Assembly (NCBI GenBank): GCA_023487205.1
Contig: JAMDBT010000048.1
Span: forward strand, 1 to 41,651
Source of the DNA: Thermoplasmatota archaeon
GTDB lineage: Archaea > Thermoplasmatota > Thermoplasmata > Thermoplasmatales > Thermoplasmataceae
DNA: 41,651 nt
Reading direction: 5' to 3'
Shown here: positions 1 to 8,905 of the stretch, piece by piece
How positions within the stretch are numbered: the first letter of the stretch is position 1
Layout of the letters: each line of letters starts with the position of its first letter
Notes under the pieces: model-generated
Told to the model about the DNA's origin: nothing
What the model saw: the letters and a program-made list of their open reading frames with translations, nothing else
The model's database searches: none
Program-made: the position numbers and the translations under genes

Positions 1-49
1 TCGCCGGCTTGAAAGGCCGGTATGCTTGGCCGGACTACACCATCGGAGC
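1..49 (-). tRNA. tRNA-Glu (UUC), 5' part, cut by window edge
   Basis: Read on the minus strand from 49 down to 1, the sequence starts with the acceptor strand GCTCCGA, then TG and a D-arm. The anticodon arm follows: CCGGC, loop CTTTCAA, GCCGG. Loop positions 34-36 read TTC, so it decodes Glu. The variable loop, T-arm and 3' acceptor strand lie outside the window. A TATA-like element sits about 27 bp upstream. The gene is divergent from the cas operon, whose first codon is about 210 bp away. Confidence 0.9.
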
Positions 50-66
50 AGTTTGTCCCAGAGCCT

Positions 67-81
67 TCCATTTTATATTTA
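67..81 (-). promoter_or_regulatory. TATA box of tRNA-Glu
   Basis: The AT-rich stretch ATTTTATATTTA on the plus strand reads TAAATATAAAAT on the minus strand. Its centre is about 26 bp upstream of the tRNA 5' end at 49, the normal archaeal TATA to start distance. Confidence 0.5.
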
Positions 82-219
82 GATTTGGTCAACCACCAAC
101 GGCTCCCACGTGCTGGGTTGCAACTTCTAGGATCGATAATCATGAATAATCGCCGCAACAGCAGGCTGGTCTACGGAAACTTGGTTCCTAAAGTCAAGAG
201 GGGTCTCTTCAGCGAAGTC

Positions 220-227
220 TATTATAA
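220..227 (+). promoter_or_regulatory. Candidate TATA box of the cas operon
   Basis: TATTATAA lies about 37 bp before the GTG start of cas3 at 261. This predicts a transcript start near 250 and a leader of about 10 nt. The rest of 50-260 holds no convincing gene: an open frame over 22-264 overlaps the tRNA and was rejected. Confidence 0.45.
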
Positions 228-260
228 CCTCGGAATACTAAAAGCAAAGAGAGTGGGTTC

Positions 261-3020
261 GTGAATCATTCGTCTATACATTTTGAAAGCGCGTTCTTCT
301 CTTTGACCGGTCATCAACCTTTCCCTTGGCAGTCCCGCCTTTTCAATGACTTTGTGTCTGGCGACTTGCCTGCTTCTTGTGATCTCCCTACAGGTCTCGG
401 GAAGACTTCTATAATTCCCATATGGTTGATTGCGCTGGCGAGTCAGGCTCTTAGAGGTGAGGTCACGCTTCCCAGGCGTCTCGTATACATAGTTAACCGG
501 AGAACGGTTGTAGATCAGGCGACAAATCTGGCGGAAGAGATGCGGGAAAAGCTTCTTTCATATACAGCGGGAACCGATTCTTCTGCTATGGAAGCGGTCC
601 GATTGCTAGCGACCACACTGAGAGAATTGTCGGTTTCACAGGAATTGCCCTTGGCGATTAGTACCCTGCGCGGACAATTTGAGGACAACAAGGAGTGGAA
701 AGATGATCCAACAAGGCCTTCCATCATAATAGGAACAGTGGATATGATAGGCAGCAAACTGCTTTTCTCTGGATACGGTGACGGAAGATACTGGCGAGCG
801 CAGCATGCCGGCCTTATTGGACAAGACTCTCTCATTGTTCACGACGAGGCACACTTGACGCCTGCCTTTGCCGAGCTCTTGGATGAAATTGTTCGCTTCC
901 AGGCCAACTCAGAAGAACCGAGACCCGTCAGGGTCATTCAACTGTCCGCAACAAGTCTGCTTCCGGATAATCATGGATTTCGGCTGGAACCCGACGACTA
1001 CAAAGATAAGAGGGTAACAGAACGAATTGATGCGACGAAACGTCTGCATCTCTCTCGCATGGATGCAGAGGACCGAGGAAGAAACGGAGAGGTTGAAAGA
1101 AATTTTGAGAGCGAACTGGTCAGATTGAGCCTCTCTCACAAAGATGAGGGATCAAAAGTGGTGATCTACGTGAGATCGCCCCAAATTGCCAAAAGAGTCT
1201 CGAATCTACTGATAAAGGAACTGGGTGATGAGGAAGGAAACCGGGTTGTCCTACTTACTGGAACCATCCGGGGGTTCGAAAGGGATCGCTTGGCCAAAGG
1301 CAATCGCGTCATTCGCTCTTTCCAAGATCATGGAAGCGGGGTCAGTGAGAGTGTTTTCCTGGTGAGCACTTCCGCAGGAGAGGTGGGTGTTGACCTTGAC
1401 GCGGATCACATGATTGGGGACATCACAACACTGGATTCAATGATTCAGCGTCTCGGGCGGGTGAATCGAATAGGTGGACCGAATCGTGATGCAAGGATCG
1501 ATATTCTGCTTCCTCCGAAATTGGTACGACAGACACGGAACGATAGCTATGAGAACTCCATCAACGCAACCATAGGGGTCTTGGAACGTTGGGAAGAGGA
1601 ATTTCGTAATGAAATAGACGTTAGCCCTAGAAATCTTGGGATTCTACTGGAGAAGCTGAGTAGTCAGCAGCGTGAAGAAGCTTTTTCTCCCATACCAGAA
1701 ATCGTTCCGCTGACTGAGATTATGCTTGACCGGTGGTCATTGACGAGCGCAGGACCGCTAGGAAGCGACGATCTGGTTGCTCCCTACCTGCACGGCAAAG
1801 AAGAGTCAGACTTCCCAGAGACCTATGTCGCCTGGAGAGCCGAAGTAAGCAAGATAGCCAAAGTAAGCGAGATACATGCATTGAGTCCTGATTCACTCAG
1901 TAGGTGGTTTGAGGGTTGCCCGTTGTTGGGGGGGGAGTGTTTGCGAGAGAGAAGTGATTTCGTTAGGAAATCCCTGAAAGAACTCCTTGAGGAGCATAGA
2001 CAAAAGGAACGGGATAAAGACTTCTCGGTGGTCTTGCTGGACGAACATGGGAATGGAAAGCTGGAGAAATTATCGGACATTTCCAAGGATAATTCTGAAA
2101 TTGACCTCGATTACAAAACGGTTGTATTACCAATTGAAGCGGGCGGGCTGAACAGAGAAGGCGGGCTAGACCCTAAGGAAATTGCAAACGTTTCTCATAT
2201 TGACGTACTGGAGGAAATAAGCAATCAAGACGGAAAGGCTAGACTTCAGCGATGGATTGAGACCAACGATCTAGACGGGACACATTATGAGGGGTTGATT
2301 GTAGGTGAAGAAAAGGTCCCTTCCAAGGGTCTCTCCGAGAAGGAAAGAATTGTTTTTCAAGGACCCCCTGAAGATTCGGACTCGGATATCCCCGGTGAAT
2401 CACTGGTCCTGTATGCGAGCCCCTCTCTCCAGGCAGTCGAGAGAGCTGAAACCGCCAAGGTCAGACAGACTCTTGAGGGACACGTGGGTCGCATCCGTTC
2501 GAGCATGCTTTCTATTACAGAAAAACTGCGCCTTGATGATAAGCTTCGGGAAGCGTTGATCCTTGCGTCCGTGTGGCACGATCGTGGGAAGGGCAGGTAT
2601 TTATGGCAGAATTATGCCCTAAACCCGGATCCCTCTCATCCGTTGGCAAAGTCCCTTAGATATAGGAACCCGGACTATCTTGGTGGATATCGACACGAAT
2701 TCGGGTCCCTCCTAGATGCCTCCAATGATCGCCAGGTGCTGCAATGCGAGGAAGTGGACTTGGTACTTCATCTCATTTCGGCACATCACGGGTGGGCCCG
2801 ACCGAGTTTTAGGGATGATGCAGGCGATCCCTCTTACTCCTCCAGTGTGAATGACAAGGCGTTCAATGAGGTATCCCGAAGGTTCGGCTACTTACAAGAG
2901 AAGTTTGGCAGATGGGGCTTGGCCTGGATGGAATCGCTGCTCAGGTGCGCAGACATCGATGCTTCGAAACCAGATGTCAAATTAGGTAATGGTGAACTGG
3001 GCGAAGAGGTGGCGTCTTGA
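261..3020 (+). CDS. cas3: Cas3 helicase-nuclease, type I-G (helicase-HD order)
   Basis: This is the DNA-degrading effector of a type I CRISPR system, recruited after Cascade binds its target. The 919-residue protein has a superfamily 2 helicase first: Walker A PTGLGKT at 43-49, DEAH at 195-198, and a C-terminal helicase motif with QRLGRVNR near 410. The HD nuclease follows at the C-terminus: WHDRGKG with His773-Asp774, a later HH pair in SAHHGW, and a final ADID. The helicase-then-HD order is the reverse of most Cas3 proteins and is known from the GSU0051-like Cas3 of subtype I-G (formerly I-U). The start is a GTG 11 bp or so past the predicted transcript start. Its stop overlaps the TTG start of the next gene (TTGA), so the two are translationally coupled. 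Confidence 0.93.
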   Translation: MNHSSIHFESAFFSLTGHQPFPWQSRLFNDFVSGDLPASCDLPTGLGKTSIIPIWLIALASQALRGEVTLPRRLVYIVNRRTVVDQATNLAEEMREKLLSYTAGTDSSAMEAVRLLATTLRELSVSQELPLAISTLRGQFEDNKEWKDDPTRPSIIIGTVDMIGSKLLFSGYGDGRYWRAQHAGLIGQDSLIVHDEAHLTPAFAELLDEIVRFQANSEEPRPVRVIQLSATSLLPDNHGFRLEPDDYKDKRVTERIDATKRLHLSRMDAEDRGRNGEVERNFESELVRLSLSHKDEGSKVVIYVRSPQIAKRVSNLLIKELGDEEGNRVVLLTGTIRGFERDRLAKGNRVIRSFQDHGSGVSESVFLVSTSAGEVGVDLDADHMIGDITTLDSMIQRLGRVNRIGGPNRDARIDILLPPKLVRQTRNDSYENSINATIGVLERWEEEFRNEIDVSPRNLGILLEKLSSQQREEAFSPIPEIVPLTEIMLDRWSLTSAGPLGSDDLVAPYLHGKEESDFPETYVAWRAEVSKIAKVSEIHALSPDSLSRWFEGCPLLGGECLRERSDFVRKSLKELLEEHRQKERDKDFSVVLLDEHGNGKLEKLSDISKDNSEIDLDYKTVVLPIEAGGLNREGGLDPKEIANVSHIDVLEEISNQDGKARLQRWIETNDLDGTHYEGLIVGEEKVPSKGLSEKERIVFQGPPEDSDSDIPGESLVLYASPSLQAVERAETAKVRQTLEGHVGRIRSSMLSITEKLRLDDKLREALILASVWHDRGKGRYLWQNYALNPDPSHPLAKSLRYRNPDYLGGYRHEFGSLLDASNDRQVLQCEEVDLVLHLISAHHGWARPSFRDDAGDPSYSSSVNDKAFNEVSRRFGYLQEKFGRWGLAWMESLLRCADIDASKPDVKLGNGELGEEVAS

Positions 3021-3886
3021 ATCCACCATCCCCAAGCTTTTCTGTGAAAGTGGATATTACAAACCCGGGACATGTATTCGCATGTTGCGGACTGCTTGAA
3101 TTGTCCAGTAGGATATGGCAGTTCTCTGAGGGATGGTTTGATCTACCCAGGTTTAACTTGTCGATCCCAAACGAAGTGGAGAGGGACAAATTTGGCGTGT
3201 TGATGTCGAAATTATCCAACTGCGAAATCACAGGGCTGAAGGAAGAAGAGCTGGAAGAGAAAGAGCGCCTCAAATCTGAGAAGAAGAGGGACAAGGAATC
3301 TTTTCCCAAGGAGAAAGAAATGAGATTAAAGGAGTTGGGAAAACAGAGCCGATCAGGCGAAATCAAGATGGGCAAACCGTTCAACCTGTCACTTGACTGG
3401 TGGGAATCAGAACAAGCACCAAAGACATGGGCTGGAAAACAGGAGGTTCTCGGGATCGCCAATGCTGCACGAAATGAAATGTGCAAGACGCAAGAGCCCG
3501 ACGAGTTGTTGGACCGTAACTCGATTTTGAGAAAGCCGGATGGAAAGACGAAGATTGAGCCATTCTACTTCGATTCCAGACGCTTCGCTGATCGACGTGA
3601 CGTGGGCTTCTCCCTGGATGCTATAAATTGCGTAACACCCGCGTATCCTGCCGTTGAATTCCTGACCTTGGTCGGTATGCAGCGCTTTCGCCCTGCTCCG
3701 AACCAAAAAGAAAAGAATTCATTCAACTATTCCATTTGGACTTACCCCCTGAGCGTGTCCGTGGCATCGGCTGTCTTCAGTGAAAGTGCTTCTCTTCGTG
3801 GGACTTACAAGTACGGTTTCAGGATGCTTCCCCGGGATGGAGAGAATCGATACAAAGGTTTTTCAAATGCTCGTCCCATGTCATGA
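3017..3886 (+). CDS. Small Csb3-like (GSU0052-position) subunit of type I-G Cascade
   Basis: This 289-residue protein lies between cas3 and cas7, the position held by Csb3/Cas8u2 (GSU0052) in the Geobacter I-G operon. The N-terminus contains NPGHVFACCGLLEL, a pattern I associate with the Csb3 and Csx17 group. Residues about 74-115 form a highly charged Glu/Lys segment, probably a helical or coiled insertion. It starts at a TTG inside the cas3 stop and ends in an ATGA overlap with cas7. The assignment rests mostly on position and the N-terminal pattern. It is far shorter than Csx17 large subunits (roughly 700 residues). Confidence 0.65.
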   Translation: MNPPSPSFSVKVDITNPGHVFACCGLLELSSRIWQFSEGWFDLPRFNLSIPNEVERDKFGVLMSKLSNCEITGLKEEELEEKERLKSEKKRDKESFPKEKEMRLKELGKQSRSGEIKMGKPFNLSLDWWESEQAPKTWAGKQEVLGIANAARNEMCKTQEPDELLDRNSILRKPDGKTKIEPFYFDSRRFADRRDVGFSLDAINCVTPAYPAVEFLTLVGMQRFRPAPNQKEKNSFNYSIWTYPLSVSVASAVFSESASLRGTYKYGFRMLPRDGENRYKGFSNARPMS

Positions 3887-5028
3887 TTCACATGTCAACC
3901 CTGGATCAGTACGATGAATGGCTAAGAGATGGCGGCAGGGAGGCAGCCGTGGTATTGCGGCAGTGGCTGGAACCGGTCGAGGGGAAGGGCAGCGTAATTT
4001 TCCCCCCAACCTATACGCTAGAAGATACAGACAGAGCCCGCAGTTACAAGGATGGCAAGTCTCCTTCAGGAGTGTACCAAAGCAGCCAAGGCGTGTATGG
4101 GTATAACATAGACAGCTTTCGGGATGGAAGTAATGTTTGCCAGATCGATAGCGTGGGATCGCAGGCCAACCACATGGAACCGATCTTCAAGAATGCAGGA
4201 TACATGCATCTTGTTCCCCAATACGTTATTTCTACAGGAGATGAGAAAATTAGCCTGTTAGATGTTGGACACCGTGCAGCCGACGCCATCGTCAGATTTT
4301 CCGACATATCAGATAAACTCAGTAGTGCATTCAAGGCAACGGCAAGAGGTGATGCCCGCGGGTTGGCCATTATCGCTCCCACCTCCTTGGTTTTCGGCTT
4401 CTGGGATTCTCGAGGCACTCAGGTGAAGATGCCGCGAATCGTTCGATCAGTAATTCGTGCTTTTGACGTTGAGTCCCTGCACAGATCTGCCCAGTATAAG
4501 CCTCCGGTTGAATATGAGGAAGCTGGGCTTGTGGACAAGGTGAGCAACAAGAGCGAAAAGGATGCACTGTCTAAACAAGGTCTAGCGCACGCTCCTGCCC
4601 CGATGAGTCACGGTGGCATTCTCGTTCGTGGGGAAATCAGACGGGACGCTTCATTGAACCTGGTCGCAATCCGATCCCTAGGAGCGGGAAATGACGATCC
4701 TCTTCCCCTACGCAGATACATACTAGGGCTGTCGCTTGTGGCACTCACTGCTCCACAGAAGGACTTCCTGAGGGAGGGGTGTCATCTTGTGGTGGACCCA
4801 GAACACAAGCCCCAGTGGAACATCGTGGACCACGACGGAAAGCGTTCGGACGCACAGAACCTGAAGCATGAACAGGTCTTGGAATTTGCCTCTCAGGCTG
4901 CCAAGGAGTTTGGCGTCCAGCAAGGTGAGGTTAGCGTGGGGTTCGACAGTAAGAAGGCAAACAATGCGCTTCACGGTTCCGGCGATGGAAAGAAAAGACC
5001 TAACAAGGTTGAGAAAGCGTCGAACTAG
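3883..5028 (+). CDS. csb1: Cas7 backbone subunit, Csb1/GSU0053 family
   Basis: This 381-residue protein is the type I-G Cas7, which coats the crRNA spacer in multiple copies. Family-like stretches are visible: IDSVGSQANHMEP near 86-98, DVGHRAADA near 127, RSVIRAFDV near 187, and a strongly conserved-looking GGILVRGEIRRDASLN near 243. The start ATG overlaps the stop of the previous gene (ATGA); a second ATG lies three codons later at 3892. The C-terminal 30 residues are Lys/Asn/Gly-rich and probably disordered. It is followed 13 bp later by csb2. Confidence 0.88.
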   Translation: MIHMSTLDQYDEWLRDGGREAAVVLRQWLEPVEGKGSVIFPPTYTLEDTDRARSYKDGKSPSGVYQSSQGVYGYNIDSFRDGSNVCQIDSVGSQANHMEPIFKNAGYMHLVPQYVISTGDEKISLLDVGHRAADAIVRFSDISDKLSSAFKATARGDARGLAIIAPTSLVFGFWDSRGTQVKMPRIVRSVIRAFDVESLHRSAQYKPPVEYEEAGLVDKVSNKSEKDALSKQGLAHAPAPMSHGGILVRGEIRRDASLNLVAIRSLGAGNDDPLPLRRYILGLSLVALTAPQKDFLREGCHLVVDPEHKPQWNIVDHDGKRSDAQNLKHEQVLEFASQAAKEFGVQQGEVSVGFDSKKANNALHGSGDGKKRPNKVEKASN

Positions 5029-5041
5029 GTTCCGTGACTAG

Positions 5042-6517
5042 ATGGATACCCTCGTTCTATCCGTAACATTCTTGGACAGATTGTTCCACGGCAGGTCGAG
5101 CAACAATGAACCGGAATGGCCTCCATCACCCATGCGACTCTTCCAGGCAATGCTTGCGGGAGCACATATGGGGATACGAGAGACTCAATGGTCTGGAGCA
5201 AAGGAGAATGCGTTCAAATGGCTTGAATCGATCGAGGATCTCCCTGTAATAATAGCACCTAGAGCCGAACTCTCATCCGGATACGTCGCCTATGTGCCGG
5301 ACAATGTTGGTGACAAGAAGAGAGAAAGGCAAAATCGGTTATTCCCGAAAGAATACAGACCCTACAGGCTAATTGACGGAGACACTGTATACTATGCTTG
5401 GATAATTGATTCGTCGGAGAGGGAAAGCAGGGAGGAACGCTTAAGGATCCTGTGTGACGAGATGCGTCACGTTGTCAGCCTAGGATGGGGCATAGACCAG
5501 GTAATAGGCAACGGAAAGATTCTTTCCGAATCTGACGTAACCGGGCTTCCCGGCAATCGATGGAAATCCGTGAATGCAATAGGCCCCGGAGAGAGTCTGT
5601 TGCGTGTCCCCACGGAAGGGTCATTAGTGGATTTGCAGTCCGTGGTTTACAAGGGGTTTGTTGAAAGAGTAGACGGAAATTCTTTTAGGCAACCTCCGAA
5701 ACCTAGTAAGTACCGAGAAGTATGGTACTCTAGAGAGTGGTACAGGTCTCCCAGGGAGTATTGTGTCTTTGAGATTTTGGATGGAGTGGCGTTTGCCCAG
5801 AAGAACCTGACCAAGGTTGCGACGATGTTTCGTTCGCTGACAATCAGGGAAGCCGAGGGGGACGACCACAAATTCCCTGGAGGAGTTGAGAAGTACGTCG
5901 CCGGGCACGCAGACCATGTGGACACCAACATTCCTCGTTTTTCGTACATACCGCTGCCGACCATTGGGCACCAACACGCAGATGGAATGATACGGAGGCT
6001 CCTGATCGTTGAGCCTTATGGGGGAGGCGGGACGCAGGCCCGCTGGTCTTATAACAAGTTGCACGGTGCCCCACTCCGGGATGAAGATGGTAACATCTTC
6101 GGAGTTCTGAATCGATCTTTGGGATCCGAAACGGAGAGGATGGTACAAAGATATACAAGAGAATCTCTGAAGTGGAGGACAGTCACTCCAGTCATTCTCC
6201 CTGGATTCGATGACGGGAAGCAGAAAAAGGCAGAGAAGCTTGTCCTGACTGCTATGAAACAGGCGGGGGTTGCTCCTGAGACAGTATGTGAATTCTATTT
6301 AAGAAAATCACCATTCTGGAATGGGTCGCTTCATCCTAAACAGTACTTCTTGCCTGAGTACTTGAGAAAGCTTCCTGGCTGGCATGTGGAGATCGTTTTT
6401 CGCGAACCGGTCTCTGGACCGCTCTCTCTGGGAGCAGGACGCCACTTAGGAATGGGTTTGTTTGCAAGAGTGATCAGCGGGCATAAAGGATCAGAAGACT
6501 CTTACATGTCCATTTGA
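5042..6517 (+). CDS. csb2: Csb2 (GSU0054 family), Cas5-Cas6 fusion of type I-G
   Basis: This 491-residue protein is the signature protein of subtype I-G. It combines the Cas5 role (binding the crRNA 5' handle) with the Cas6 role (cutting pre-crRNA). The N-terminus has the family pattern FLDRLFHGRS followed by EWPPSPMRLFQAMLAG, where the pathway-specific RAMP fold begins. The C-terminus has the glycine-rich loop GPLSLGAGRHLGMGLF (about 460-477), typical of RAMP and Cas6 domains. Its RNA substrate is presumably the repeat hairpin of the array at 8906-9670. A 79-bp gap without a gene separates it from cas4-cas1. Confidence 0.9.
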   Translation: MDTLVLSVTFLDRLFHGRSSNNEPEWPPSPMRLFQAMLAGAHMGIRETQWSGAKENAFKWLESIEDLPVIIAPRAELSSGYVAYVPDNVGDKKRERQNRLFPKEYRPYRLIDGDTVYYAWIIDSSERESREERLRILCDEMRHVVSLGWGIDQVIGNGKILSESDVTGLPGNRWKSVNAIGPGESLLRVPTEGSLVDLQSVVYKGFVERVDGNSFRQPPKPSKYREVWYSREWYRSPREYCVFEILDGVAFAQKNLTKVATMFRSLTIREAEGDDHKFPGGVEKYVAGHADHVDTNIPRFSYIPLPTIGHQHADGMIRRLLIVEPYGGGGTQARWSYNKLHGAPLRDEDGNIFGVLNRSLGSETERMVQRYTRESLKWRTVTPVILPGFDDGKQKKAEKLVLTAMKQAGVAPETVCEFYLRKSPFWNGSLHPKQYFLPEYLRKLPGWHVEIVFREPVSGPLSLGAGRHLGMGLFARVISGHKGSEDSYMSI

Positions 6518-6596
6518 CCTCGAATGAAGAGAATAAGATGTCAAAAAGAGAAGGGTACATTTCAGTGACGCATTTGAGTAACCCTGCGGTGATTCA

Positions 6597-8282
6597 ATGA
6601 TCGGAGACGAGGTTCCTTCGTTGCTTCCGGCAAGAATGCTGAATGAATTTGTGTACTGTCCGAGGCTCTTCTATCTCGAATGGGTTCAGGGGGACTTCAA
6701 GGATTCGGCAGATGTCATAGAAGGTATGGCAAAACACAAACATGTGAACGTTGAAGGGGGGAAGCTCCCCGCTCCTGAAGAGTTAGCCACGGATGGAGAC
6801 ATCCAATTTAAGACTAGATCTTTAACCCTGGCCTGTGAAAAGTATGGGATCATTGCGCGGATGGACCTTGTCGAAGTGGCAGGAGGAAAGGTTTCCCCGG
6901 TTGAATACAAGAAGGGAAAGGAACCAAACCAAGAGGAGAAAGTCTGGCCCTCCGATCTGGTACAGATCAGTGCCCAGATACTGATCTTGAGGGAGAACGG
7001 TTACAAGTGCGAGACGGGATTCCTCTATTATTCAGAATCCAAGAAGAGAGTCAAGGTCGAGATCAGCGAAGAAATAGTCAGGTGGACCCAAGAGGAAATC
7101 GAGAAAGCAAGGGAGTTATCCAATTCCCGGACGATTCCACCACCACTGGCGGACAGTCCAAGGTGCGTGAGATGCTCTCTCGCATCAATTTGCCTTCCGG
7201 ATGAGGTCATTTCGCTCTCAGGGTTGTCGCCAGGAAATGTGGAAGGAGGAGAGGTTCGCAGGCTGTATCCTGCAAGAGACGACTCCCTGCCGGTCTATGT
7301 GCAGGAGCAGGGGGCATCTGTCTCCAAGAGAAATGAGGAGCTCATAATTAGATTCGAGGGAGAGATCAGATCGACGGTAAGATTAATTGAGGTATCCCAA
7401 TTGTCGCTGTTCGGGAATGTTCAGGTGTCCACCCAAATGATAAATGAACTCTGCAGACGGAACATTCCGATCTGCTATTTCACAACCGGAGGCTGGTTCA
7501 ACGGTCTCACTCATGGAATGGCTCACAAGAATGTTGAATTGAGAATCAGGCAATATTCTGCGGCAGGCGACAAGGAAATGTCACTGTCACTTGCGAAAAA
7601 GTTCGTGGAGGGAAAGATAAAGAACTCCAGAACTTTATTGCGTAGGAACAGCGATAATTCCAGTCGCGAAGCACTCGATTTACTGCAGCACCTGACTGTG
7701 GATGTTTCGAAATCCCGGACGAGCGAGGAACTATTGGGCATTGAAGGATTGGCAGGACGTACCTATTTTCAGCATTTTGGAGACATGATTAAGGAAAATA
7801 CCCCGGGTTTCCATTTCGATTTTGAAGGCAGAAATAGGAGACCACCCAGAGACGCGATTAATGCTCTCCTTTCCTACGTATACGCATTGCTGACCAAGGA
7901 GTTCACCGTCACTACCTTGGCTGTGGGCCTTGATCCCTTTCTCGGGTTTTACCACAAACCCAGATACGGTAGACCATCTCTTGCGTTGGATCTTATGGAG
8001 GAGTTCAGGCCCATTGTGGCTGATTCCGTTGTGATTTCCCTTGTAAACAATCGTGAAGTCGCGATGAAAGATTTTATTCAAAGAGGACCCGCAACGAGCC
8101 TCACCTCGGAAGCAAAGAAGAAAGTAATCGGTGCCTATGAAAGGCGTATGGACTCGTTGATCTCACACCCTATGTTCGGCTATTCGGTCAGTTACCGCAG
8201 GATTCTTGAGGTTCAGGCGAGGCTGCTCTCCAGATACCTGTCAAAAGAATTGCGAGAGTACCCCATATTTTCCACGAGGTGA
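6597..8282 (+). CDS. cas4-cas1: Cas4-Cas1 fusion, spacer integration
   Basis: This 561-residue fusion joins a Cas4 nuclease to the Cas1 integrase, as in GSU0057. The Cas4 part (about 1-205) has an N-terminal Cys in FVYCPRLFYLEW, the nuclease motif PVEYKKGK near 101-108, and three clustered Cys in CVRCSLASIC near 192-201, which together would hold an iron-sulfur cluster. The Cas1 part (about 220-561) has RRPPRDAINALLSY and the catalytic-region FYHKPRYGRPSLALDLMEEFRP. Cas4 in such fusions helps select the PAM and orient the prespacer before Cas1-Cas2 integrates it. It is followed three bases later by cas2. Confidence 0.94.
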   Translation: MIGDEVPSLLPARMLNEFVYCPRLFYLEWVQGDFKDSADVIEGMAKHKHVNVEGGKLPAPEELATDGDIQFKTRSLTLACEKYGIIARMDLVEVAGGKVSPVEYKKGKEPNQEEKVWPSDLVQISAQILILRENGYKCETGFLYYSESKKRVKVEISEEIVRWTQEEIEKARELSNSRTIPPPLADSPRCVRCSLASICLPDEVISLSGLSPGNVEGGEVRRLYPARDDSLPVYVQEQGASVSKRNEELIIRFEGEIRSTVRLIEVSQLSLFGNVQVSTQMINELCRRNIPICYFTTGGWFNGLTHGMAHKNVELRIRQYSAAGDKEMSLSLAKKFVEGKIKNSRTLLRRNSDNSSREALDLLQHLTVDVSKSRTSEELLGIEGLAGRTYFQHFGDMIKENTPGFHFDFEGRNRRPPRDAINALLSYVYALLTKEFTVTTLAVGLDPFLGFYHKPRYGRPSLALDLMEEFRPIVADSVVISLVNNREVAMKDFIQRGPATSLTSEAKKKVIGAYERRMDSLISHPMFGYSVSYRRILEVQARLLSRYLSKELREYPIFSTR

Positions 8283-8285
8283 ATA

Positions 8286-8576
8286 GTGCGAAACTGGTAT
8301 GTGGTATCCTATGATGTAAGGGACAGCAATCGTTTGAGACGAGTTTACCTCAAGATGCGTGCGTTCGGCGACTCACTGCAGTATTCCGTGTTCCTGTGCG
8401 AACTTTCACGAAGGGAAAGGGCAATAATGATGTCCGAACTGACAGATATATTAAAACCATCTGAGGATAGCATTATGATCATTAATATCGGACCCTCTGA
8501 TAACAATATTAGGGAACATATAGAAATCATTGGAATTAGCCCGCTTATTAGAGAGCGAGCAGCAGTGGTGGTTTGA
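8286..8576 (+). CDS. cas2: Cas2, adaptation complex subunit
   Basis: This 96-residue protein begins MRNWYVVSYDVRDSNRLRRV, the classic Cas2 first strand with the conserved Asp after SY. It continues with LQYSVFLCELSRRE. It bridges Cas1 dimers during spacer integration. The start is a GTG three bases after the cas4-cas1 stop. It is the last gene of the cas operon; the array leader follows. Confidence 0.93.
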   Translation: MRNWYVVSYDVRDSNRLRRVYLKMRAFGDSLQYSVFLCELSRRERAIMMSELTDILKPSEDSIMIINIGPSDNNIREHIEIIGISPLIRERAAVVV

Positions 8577-8905
8577 GAGAACCCAATTCCACAACAGTTC
8601 GGCCAAAGATCCGGCTTGCGTGAAAACATCCCTGAGATGGCAGGGGGTGTATCAGCACACTGAACTCACGTTAGTCGAGAATGTCAAATCCATTGATCGA
8701 GAGGTTCCGTGCCTAGGATTTTCCGATAGGTGCTCGAATTGGTCGGAGGGCACATAAGTCGGTGTCTCCGAGTTCGACCATGGTACCGTTAGCAGTGGAA
8801 AGTATAACCGGATGCCCCCCCTCGAGACCAATCATTAAAGCTTGATGATGCCATGTTGTTTTTCCGTCTGGGGGAAAGATACGTTTCTTGGTAATGCATA
8901 AAGCT
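8577..8905 (+). promoter_or_regulatory. Presumed CRISPR leader region (329 bp, no convincing gene)
   Basis: This stretch separates cas2 from the first repeat. The repeat end ATTGAAGC facing away from here resembles a crRNA 5' handle, so transcription is expected left to right, with this segment as leader. Weak TATA-like elements are AGTATAACC (8801-8809) and ATTAAAG (8834-8840). The minus strand carries an open stretch of about 60 codons ending at 8713 (it includes GHPVILSTANGTMVELGD). I do not recognise it, and it may be chance or a gene relic. Confidence 0.5.

Noticed and set aside
22-264. 80-codon plus-strand open frame before cas3
   Set aside because: It overlaps the tRNA-Glu gene and its TATA box and has no recognisable family.
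8713-8905. Minus-strand open stretch of about 60 codons in the leader region
   Set aside because: It has no start outside the first repeat that gives a known protein and no family I recognise. It is kept only as a note on the leader.
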